NCBI GenBank assembly: GCA_003557445.1
Contig: PWOK01000001.1
Span: forward strand, 1-12,451
DNA from: Halanaerobiaceae bacterium
GTDB taxonomy: Bacteria; Bacillota_F; Halanaerobiia; Halanaerobiales; CSSED10-376
Reading direction: 5' to 3'
Length of the DNA stretch: 12,451 nt
The translations under genes were made by a program, and so were the position numbers. How positions within the stretch are numbered: the first letter of the stretch is position 1; every line of letters begins with the position of its first letter. Below are positions 7,529-12,451 of the stretch, in pieces. A model generated the notes under the pieces. That model was not told where the DNA came from. It did no database searches and worked only from the letters and a program-made list of their open reading frames with translations.

Positions 7529-8185
7529 ATGAAAGAAGAAAGTAGCAAATATAAAAAAAAGAGAAAAAACATGGTTGAAAAACAGATAATCAGAAGGGGT
7601 ATAAAAAATGAGAAGATTATTGAGGCTTTCTTAGCTGTTCCCCGGCATATATTTGTACCGGAAAAATTAAGGGAAAGGTCTTATGAAGATAGGCCTTTAC
7701 CGGTTGGAAATGGCCAGACTATTAGTCAGCCCTATATTGTTGCTGAGATGATTGAGGAACTGGAACCTGAAGAAAATGATATTATACTTGAAATAGGAAC
7801 GGGAACAGGTTATGCAGCAGCAGTTTTATCAAGGATTGTAAAAAAAGTATATACTGTTGAAAGGATAAAAAAACTGGCTGATAAAGCTGAAAAATTATAT
7901 GATAGGCTAAAGTATAACAATATAGAGGTGAAAGTGGCTGATGGTACTAAAGGCTGGCCTGAAAAAGCACCTTTTTCTGGTATTATGGTCAGTGCTGCTG
8001 CCCCAGAAATACCGGAGAGTTTAATTGAACAGCTGGAGGAGGGAGGCATAATTGTAATTCCTGTTGGTAATAAATTATTTCAAAGATTGATTAAAGCAAA
8101 ATATAAAGATGGGAAAATAAAAAAAAGTAATCTTGGTGGAGTGAGGTTTGTGTCCCTTATAGGAGAAGAGGGCTGGAAAAAATAA
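7529..8185 (+). CDS. pcm: Protein-L-isoaspartate O-methyltransferase
   Basis: 218 residues. The extended ribosome binding site GAGGTGGTGAT (7513-7523) precedes the ATG. The enzyme uses S-adenosylmethionine to methylate abnormal L-isoaspartyl residues in damaged proteins, allowing their repair. Motifs seen are PRHIFVPE (39-46), the family's active-site segment GQTISQPYIVA (62-72, with S66 as the conserved serine), the SAM-binding loop LEIGTGTGYAA (87-97), VER at 110-112 as the ribose-binding acidic position, VADGTKGW (137-143), and the family C-terminal part with IPVG at 177-180. Length is normal for bacteria. The first 15 residues are lysine-rich. It is transcribed divergently from the desulfurase, with 83 bp between start codons. 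Confidence 0.95.
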   Translation: MKEESSKYKKKRKNMVEKQIIRRGIKNEKIIEAFLAVPRHIFVPEKLRERSYEDRPLPVGNGQTISQPYIVAEMIEELEPEENDIILEIGTGTGYAAAVLSRIVKKVYTVERIKKLADKAEKLYDRLKYNNIEVKVADGTKGWPEKAPFSGIMVSAAAPEIPESLIEQLEEGGIIVIPVGNKLFQRLIKAKYKDGKIKKSNLGGVRFVSLIGEEGWKK

Positions 8186-8282
8186 TAATTAATAATAATA
8201 ACTATAACTAATAAAAACCTTGATTTAACAGTGTTTATAATATTTAGCTTTAAAAATATAACAAAATACTCTTAAATATTTA

Positions 8283-8314
8283 TTGTTATTTTACAGAAGA
8301 TATGTTATTATAAT
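8283..8314 (+). promoter_or_regulatory. Extended -10 promoter before the 57-aa membrane protein gene
   Basis: TTGTTA (8283-8288) is followed after 17 bp by TATTAT (8306-8311), preceded by TG at 8303-8304 (extended -10). A perfect TATAAT overlaps at 8309-8314. The transcript would start near 8318-8321, about 27-30 nt before the start codon at 8348. The rest of the 162-nt gap after pcm is AT-rich with no other feature seen. No NrdR-type box (ACACwATATATwGTGT-like) was found in this gap or directly before nrdD. Confidence 0.5.
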
Positions 8315-8347
8315 TATAATAAAACTAATAAAAATGGAGGGGTATAA

Positions 8348-8521
8348 ATGAATTTAAAGGATTTAAAAAGAATGTGGAAAAAAAATATAGCTTTAAGGAA
8401 AATCATTGGTTTTTTGCTTGTACTTGGGGGTATTGGTTATTCTGTAGTCAATATTCGCACAATATACATAGGAGTAATAATGGTAATAATAGGGTTAATT
8501 TTTGTTCCCAGTAGGGGATAA
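8348..8521 (+). CDS. Small membrane protein, 57 aa, unknown function
   Basis: GGAGG (8336-8340) lies 7 nt before the ATG, and the 57-codon frame ends in TAA. A basic N-terminus (MNLKDLKRMWKKNIALRK) is followed by two membrane segments, about residues 19-35 and 39-54, joined by a short loop (NIRT). The layout suggests a positive-inside helical hairpin. I recognise no family. It has a plausible extended -10 promoter and lies 67 nt upstream of nrdD on the same strand with no obvious terminator between. It may therefore lead the ribonucleotide reductase transcript, although a role in dNTP synthesis has no support. Confidence 0.6.
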   Translation: MNLKDLKRMWKKNIALRKIIGFLLVLGGIGYSVVNIRTIYIGVIMVIIGLIFVPSRG

Positions 8522-8588
8522 ATATTAATATATACAAATAAAACAAAAAAAAACAAGAATACGTATGTGCGGGTACAGGAGGTATATA

Positions 8589-9488
8589 ATGTCTATCAAA
8601 TATATAATTAAAAGAGACGGAAGCAAGGTTCCTTTTGATAGTAATAAAATAAAAAATGCTGTTCTTAAAGCCTGTAATGCAGTGGGTCTGGATGATGAAA
8701 CAATAGGAGAAGAGGTTACCCAGCAGGTTTTATCATATTTAAATATTTTTTTCAAAAATGGAGATAGTGGTATACCTGATGTAGAACAGATTCAGGATCT
8801 GGTGGAAAAAGTATTAATAGAAAAAGGCTATGCAGAAGTAGCTAAAGCATATATTCTTTACCGTGAACAGCAAAAGAAAATTAGGGATACTAGAAGATTA
8901 TTTAATGATGCCCTGGATTCTATGAATAGTTACCTAAAAATGGATGACTGGAAAGTAAATGAAAACAGTAATATGGGTTATTCATTACAGGGATTAAATA
9001 ATTTTATAGCCTCCGAAATAACGGCTCAATACTGGTTACAGGAGATATACTCAAAAGAAGTAAGAAACAGACATAATTCAGGAGATTTTCATATTCATGA
9101 TCTGGGTAATTTGAGTGTTTACTGTTGTGGCTGGGATTTACAGGATTTGCTTTTGACCGGTTTCAGAGGTGTACCTACCAAGATTGAAAGTAAACCTCCC
9201 AAACATTTGAAAACAGCACTGGGTCAAATAGTTAATTTCTTTTTTACACTTCAGGGTGAAGCTGCAGGAGCAATGGCCTTTTCTAATTTTGATACATACC
9301 TTGCTCCCTTTATTGCCTATGATAATTTAGATTATGAAGAAGTAAAACAGGCCATGCAGGAATTTTTGTTTAATATGAATGTACCCACAAGGGTTGGATT
9401 TCAGACACCTTTTACAAATATAACTATGGATTTAAATATACCTGAGTTTATGAAAGATCAACCGGTAATAATTGGTGGAGAAACATAG
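8589..9488 (+). CDS. nrdD: Anaerobic ribonucleoside-triphosphate reductase NrdD, N-terminal segment up to an in-frame TAG
   Basis: AGGAGG (8577-8582) fixes the start at 8589; an upstream in-frame ATG at 8565 is ruled out because the AGGAGG would then lie inside the coding sequence. The segment has 299 residues before TAG. Residues 1-95 are an ATP-cone allosteric domain (YIIKRDGSKVPFDSNKI, and EVAKAYILYR near the end). The class III catalytic barrel then begins: NSNMGYSLQGLNNFI (126-140), GDFHIHDLG (165-173), YCCGWDLQDLL (178-188, a cysteine pair where the substrate-reducing Cys is expected), and QGEAAGAMAFSNFDTY (222-237). The enzyme makes dNTPs from NTPs without oxygen. The segment stops at GGET, where homologous sequence plainly continues in the same frame (DRTYGEFQKEMDMFNRAFAE). 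It is therefore half of one gene, not a complete protein: a readthrough site, a nonsense mutation or a sequence error. Confidence 0.9.
   Translation: MSIKYIIKRDGSKVPFDSNKIKNAVLKACNAVGLDDETIGEEVTQQVLSYLNIFFKNGDSGIPDVEQIQDLVEKVLIEKGYAEVAKAYILYREQQKKIRDTRRLFNDALDSMNSYLKMDDWKVNENSNMGYSLQGLNNFIASEITAQYWLQEIYSKEVRNRHNSGDFHIHDLGNLSVYCCGWDLQDLLLTGFRGVPTKIESKPPKHLKTALGQIVNFFFTLQGEAAGAMAFSNFDTYLAPFIAYDNLDYEEVKQAMQEFLFNMNVPTRVGFQTPFTNITMDLNIPEFMKDQPVIIGGET
9486..9488 (+). other. In-frame amber (TAG) codon 300 of nrdD
   Basis: The reading frame is unchanged across this codon, and conserved NrdD sequence lies immediately before (PVIIGGET) and after (DRTYGEFQKEMD). CAG-to-TAG is a single transition. No other gene in the window uses TAG to stop: of 11 visible stops, 8 are TAA and 3 TGA. 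Candidate readings are pyrrolysine insertion, amber suppression, true nonsense mutation, or sequencing error. Confidence 0.9.
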
Positions 9489-11594
9489 GATAGAACATAT
9501 GGAGAATTCCAGAAAGAAATGGATATGTTTAACCGTGCTTTTGCTGAATTGATGCAGGAAGGAGATGCCAAGGGAAGAGTTTTTTCCTTCCCCATCCCTA
9601 CTTATAATATTACTTCTAATTTTGAATGGGACAATCCTGTTTTAGATCCGGTCTGGGAGATGACAGCTAAATATGGTATACCTTATTTCAGTAATTTTAT
9701 TAATTCAGATATGGATCCTGAAGATGCCAGATCTATGTGTCCTCTTGCAGGAGATGAAAAAGTTTTAATTAAATCCAGCAGGGGTCGTAATCTCGAATAT
9801 TCAAGTATCCGTAATATATATGAGGGTAATAGCAATCATGATCAATATGAAATTTTTGCTGATGGTCATTTTGTCAGAGGTAAATTTAATAAATTTGAAA
9901 ACCAGGAAATGATTAAAGTTACTCTGGAAAATGGACATACTATAAAAATGAGCAAAAGCCATATGAATTATGTTCTGAAAAACAGGGAAGAAGATATAAA
10001 AGTCCTTAATGGAGAACAATTAAATTCAGGTGATTACCTTCCTTATAGTTTGAATACTTATGAAGGTAAAGGGGGAAGTGAAGATCTTGGTTTTTTTGTG
10101 GGCTCCTATGCGGGAGATGGCTCTTTTGATGGGGATAATACGGTAGTATTTTCTTTAAATAAAAGTGATAAAGATAAATTAGCCCGGAAACTTATTCAAA
10201 TTGCAGAAGACTATTTTGGTGCCCATTATTCAATCAATGAAACCCCGGGAAAAGAATTATTATCTTTAAAAATACATTCTAAAGCTGCAGTTGGTCTGTG
10301 CCGGGATTTTGTAAAAGGTAAAAAAAGAAAGAAACATTACAAAGCTCGTTTGTTTGATATGAGCACAGAATTCAGAGAAGGTGTAATTGCAGGTCATTAT
10401 GCCACTGATGGTGGTAATAGAAACAGAATATATACTTCATCAAAAAGAATGGTAGAAACACTGAATATGCTGGCTGCTACCTTAGGAACAACAACAAGTA
10501 TTTATATTGATGAAAGAGAAGGCCGTCTGGGTACAGAACCAAATTATGCGGTTTTAGTTTATCAATTAAATAGAGGGAATTATGGAGATACCTGGTTCAA
10601 AAAAGAAAAAAAACTCTGGGTAAAAATAGAATCTATAGAAGAAATATCGGGTTCTACAGCTTATTGTTTTGAAGTAGAAAATGAAGAACCATTATTTACT
10701 GTTGGTACTTCAGGAATATTAACACATAATTGCCGGCTGCGCCTGGACAACCGTGAATTACGCAAACGTGGAGGAGGTCTTTTTGGTGCTAACCCCATGA
10801 CCGGTTCTATTGGTGTGGTCACTATAAACATGGCCCGGATAGGTTATCTTGCTGAAAGTGAAGAAGATTTTATAGAACGATCATTTAAATTAATGGATGT
10901 AGCCCGGGTTAGTCTGGAAACAAAAAGGAAAGTACTTGAAAACCTAACAGCACAGGGTTTATTCCCATATGCCAAATTTTATTTAAGAAGTGTTAAGGAA
11001 AGATTTGATGAATACTGGAAAAATCATTTTAATACAATCGGAATAAATGGTATGAATGAAGCCCTGGTTAATTTTATGGGTAAAAATATTGCTTCTTCTG
11101 AGGGAAGAGAGTTTGCCTTTAAAATTATGAGAAAAATGAGAGATAAACTCCTTGAATATCAGGAAGAAACCGATAATCTTTATAACCTGGAAGCAACTCC
11201 GGCCGAAAGTACCGGGTACAGGCTGGCTAAAATTGATAAAGAGAAATTTGGCAGCAATATAATGGTTGCCAATGAACATAAAGTTAAAAATGAAGATGCT
11301 GCTCCCTATTATACAAACTCAACACATTTACCTGTTGGTTATACTGATGATATTTTTACTGCCCTTGATCTACAGGATGATCTTCAGCAGATGTATACTG
11401 GAGGTACTGTATTACACGGATTTTTAGGAGAAAGACTTCCAGATATTAATAGTACAAAACTGCTGGTCAAACGTATTGCTGAAAATTATGGATTACCCTA
11501 TTATACAATTACCCCGACTTTTAGTATTTGCCCGGTTCATGGTTATCTGGTAGGGGAACATTATTATTGTCCTAAATGTGAAGTTGAAGAATAA
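9489..11594 (+). CDS. nrdD: NrdD C-terminal segment, intein-containing, lacking the glycyl-radical domain
   Basis: This continues nrdD in the same frame after the TAG. The first ATG is at 9519, with no well-placed ribosome binding site, so independent translation is doubtful. Host sequence runs FNRAFAELM, EGDAKGRVF, FPIPTYNIT to DPEDARSMC at 9740, is interrupted by an intein, and resumes at 10731 with CRLRLDNRELRKRGGG, TGSIGVVTINMARIGYL, NGMNEAL and YNLEATPAESTGYRLAK. The rejoined SMC-CRL reads like the finger loop that carries the thiyl-radical cysteine in class III enzymes. The zinc-site end (CPVH, then CPKC) is present. The frame then stops at CPKCEVEE without the glycyl-radical segment normally fused there. 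That segment is a separate ORF at 12373. The whole frame with the TAG codon read would be 1001 residues, about 671 after splicing. Confidence 0.9.
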   Translation, partial: DRTYGEFQKEMDMFNRAFAELMQEGDAKGRVFSFPIPTYNITSNFEWDNPVLDPVWEMTAKYGIPYFSNFINSDMDPEDARSMCPLAGDEKVLIKSSRGRNLEYSSIRNIYEGNSNHDQYEIFADGHFVRGKFNKFENQEMIKVTLENGHTIKMSKSHMNYVLKNREEDIKVLNGEQLNSGDYLPYSLNTYEGKGGSEDLGFFVGSYAGDGSFDGDNTVVFSLNKSDKDKLARKLIQIAEDYFGAHYSINETPGKELLSLKIHSKAAVGLCRDFVKGKKRKKHYKARLFDMSTEFREGVIAGHYATDGGNRNRIYTSSKRMVETLNMLAATLGTTTSIYIDEREGRLGTEPNYAVLVYQLNRGNYGDTWFKKEKKLWVKIESIEEISGSTAYCFEVENEEPLFTVGTSGILTHNCRLRLDNRELRKRGGGLFGANPMTGSIGVVTINMARIGYLAESEEDFIERSFKLMDVARVSLETKRKVLENLTAQGLFPYAKFYLRSVKERFDEYWKNHFNTIGINGMNEALVNFMGKNIASSEGREFAFKIMRKMRDKLLEYQEETDNLYNLEATPAESTGYRLAKIDKEKFGSNIMVANEHKVKNEDAAPYYTNSTHLPVGYTDDIFTALDLQDDLQQMYTGGTVLHGFLGERLPDINSTKLLVKRIAENYGLPYYTITPTFSICPVHGYLVGEHYYCPKCEVEE
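9741..10730 (+). mobile_element. LAGLIDADG homing-endonuclease intein in NrdD, apparently beginning with Pro
   Basis: A 330-residue insertion relative to NrdD. Block A is PLAGDEKVLI (1-10). Block B is GHTIKMSKSHMNYV (65-78, H74). The two dodecapeptide motifs are LGFFVGSYAGDG (D126) and VIAGHYATDG (D223), both with their catalytic aspartates, so the endonuclease may be active. Block F is AYCFEVE, with Cys309 where Asp is usual. Block G is SGILTHN, followed by Cys as the first C-extein residue. The left boundary is chosen so that splicing restores SMC-CRL and LAGD aligns with positions 2-5 of other inteins, making residue 1 Pro. If the intein instead began at Cys 9738-9740 (331 aa), the host loop would lose one residue. 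It is inserted directly before the inferred radical cysteine. Confidence 0.88.
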
Positions 11595-11604
11595 AGGTGA
11601 AATT

Positions 11605-12306
11605 ATGGTACAGATTGCCGGTCTAAGGAAAACCAGTTTAATTGATTTTCCAGAAAAAATATCTACTGTGGTCTTTACTCAGGGTTGCAATTTTAACTGT
11701 GGATACTGTCATAACCCTGAATTAATTGCAGTTGATAAAGATGGGGAATATATGGATTTAAATTATTTCTGGGATTTTTTAGATCAAAGAAAAAAAGTTA
11801 TTGATGGTGTTGTCATTACAGGTGGTGAACCATTATTACAAAAAGATATTATTGATTTCATAAAAAAAATTAAAAATAAGAATCTAAAAGTTAAAGTAGA
11901 TACCAATGGTACCTGTTATTCAGTACTTGAAAAACTTATCAGTGACAACCTGATAGATTATATAGCCATGGATATAAAAAATGATTTTAAAGAATATCAA
12001 AAAATCACCTCTGAATGCCGGAAAAGGGAACTGGATAATATAAAAAAAAGTATTAAACTAATAATGAACTCTAATCTAAAATATGAGTTCAGGACTACAG
12101 TAGTTCCCGGCTTTCATAGTGAAACACAGGTTGAAAAAATCGCTCAATTTTTAAAAGGTGCAGATAAATATGTTATCCAGAATTTTCGATCTGAAAAAAC
12201 ATATAAAAAAGAATTTGAGCAGATTAATAGGTTTCCTGATAAAGATTTAGATAAATTCAGGCAAATTGCAAAAAAATATATCAAAAAAGTAGAAATCAGA
12301 AATTAA
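11605..12306 (+). CDS. nrdG: Anaerobic ribonucleotide reductase activating protein (radical SAM)
   Basis: 233 residues. The start is the ATG at 11605: AAAGGTGA (11593-11600) lies just upstream and overlaps the nrdD stop codon. An in-frame ATG at 11578 inside nrdD lacks support. The protein is a radical-SAM glycyl-radical activase: GLRKTSLIDFPEKIS at the N-terminus, the 4Fe-4S motif CNFNCGYC (C28, C32, C35), and GGEP (73-76) for SAM binding. The N-terminus resembles the NrdG2-type subgroup rather than short E. coli-type NrdG. It should cleave SAM reductively and take a hydrogen atom from the glycine of the glycyl-radical domain. Here that domain is not in the upstream NrdD but in the small ORF downstream, so its substrate is probably that peptide bound to NrdD. 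The 10-nt gap to nrdD indicates coupled translation. Confidence 0.93.
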   Translation: MVQIAGLRKTSLIDFPEKISTVVFTQGCNFNCGYCHNPELIAVDKDGEYMDLNYFWDFLDQRKKVIDGVVITGGEPLLQKDIIDFIKKIKNKNLKVKVDTNGTCYSVLEKLISDNLIDYIAMDIKNDFKEYQKITSECRKRELDNIKKSIKLIMNSNLKYEFRTTVVPGFHSETQVEKIAQFLKGADKYVIQNFRSEKTYKKEFEQINRFPDKDLDKFRQIAKKYIKKVEIRN

Positions 12307-12372
12307 AAGCAGGAATACCCATAGGTTTTGTAGAATTAATAATATATACTTAAAAACGGGAAGGTGATAAAA

Positions 12373-12451
12373 ATGGCTAAAAAGCAAAAGTGTGAGGTTT
12401 ATTCCCGGGTGGTTGGTTATTTGTCACCGGTGTCAGAGTGGAACAAAGGAA
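12373..12451 (+). CDS. Stand-alone glycyl-radical domain of NrdD (partial, runs off window)
   Basis: GGAAGGTGAT (from 12359) gives a strong ribosome binding site 4-5 nt before the ATG at 12373. The 26 visible codons read MAKKQKCEVYSRVVGYL and then SPVSEWNKG, and the frame is still open at the window edge. RVVGYL followed by a W-N-K-G stretch is the glycyl-radical motif that normally ends NrdD; Gly15 would be the radical site. The NrdD core upstream stops just before the point where this motif should appear. The peptide therefore probably completes the enzyme in trans and is the substrate of NrdG, encoded 66 nt upstream and probably on the same transcript. The precedent for a detached glycyl-radical domain is GrcA/YfiD with pyruvate formate-lyase. 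Alternatively, this could begin a second, longer protein. Confidence 0.8.
   Translation, partial: MAKKQKCEVYSRVVGYLSPVSEWNKG

Noticed and set aside
8522..8531. Palindrome ATATTAATAT before nrdD as an NrdR or other operator.
   Set aside because: It contains only A and T, is 10 bp long, lacks the ACAC/GTGT ends of NrdR boxes, and is expected by chance here.
8565..8588. Upstream ATG at 8565 as the nrdD start.
   Set aside because: The AGGAGG at 8577-8582 lies between it and the ATG at 8589, and the ATP-cone homology begins at 8589.
9741..10730. The NrdD insertion as a group I or II intron.
   Set aside because: It is open in frame throughout and carries intein splicing blocks A, B, F and G plus His-Asn at its end, so removal is at protein level.
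9519..11594. The second nrdD segment as an independent gene starting at ATG 9519.
   Set aside because: There is no well-placed ribosome binding site, and the 10 codons before it (from 9489) are already recognisable NrdD sequence, so it is part of the same frame after the TAG.
11578..11604. nrdG starting at 11578, overlapping nrdD.
   Set aside because: The ribosome binding site AAAGGTGA fits the ATG at 11605, and the NrdG family N-terminus begins there.

Overview
The window looks like the chromosome of an AT-rich, strictly anaerobic, low-GC Gram-positive-type bacterium. The evidence is strong AGGAGG-type ribosome binding sites, sigma-A-like promoters (TTGAAA/TATAAT), TTG start use, a class III (oxygen-sensitive) ribonucleotide reductase and Firmicutes-like protein families. 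A Halanaerobiales-type organism is plausible from the overall protein style and the acidic exported protein, but this is inference. No rRNA, tRNA, CRISPR array, insertion sequence or prophage is visible. The only mobile element recognised is an intein.

Layout. Positions 1-749 hold the 3' part of an HlyD-type export adaptor. Positions 853-2739 hold a secreted DUF3857/transglutaminase-like protein with its own promoter and a strong terminator. Positions 2861-3897 hold a CPBP-family membrane protease and a 47-aa membrane peptide, behind a promoter embedded in a 14-bp inverted repeat. Positions 4018-6185 hold a DUF2207-like membrane protein (TTG start) followed closely by a non-hydrolysing UDP-GlcNAc 2-epimerase. 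Positions 6156-7445 (minus strand) hold a SufS-like cysteine desulfurase whose 3' end overlaps the epimerase gene by 30 bp. Positions 7529-8185 hold protein-L-isoaspartate methyltransferase, divergent from the desulfurase. Positions 8348-8521 hold a 57-aa membrane protein. Positions 8589 to the end hold the anaerobic ribonucleotide reductase locus.

The reductase locus is the highlight. The nrdD reading frame (8589-11594) has three oddities. (1) An in-frame TAG lies at codon 300, with clear NrdD homology continuing in the same frame on both sides; no gene in the window ends in TAG. (2) A 330-residue LAGLIDADG intein sits directly before the cysteine inferred to carry the thiyl radical. It appears to begin with Pro rather than Cys/Ser, so it is non-canonical. 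(3) The frame stops just after the zinc-binding cysteines, without the C-terminal glycyl-radical segment. That segment (RVVGYLSPVSEWNKG) is encoded by a separate small ORF at 12373, after the activase gene nrdG, and runs off the window edge. A working enzyme would seem to need TAG readthrough (for example pyrrolysine or suppression), protein splicing, and assembly with a glycyl-radical peptide supplied in trans and charged by NrdG. Otherwise this copy is decaying and another reductase supplies dNTPs.
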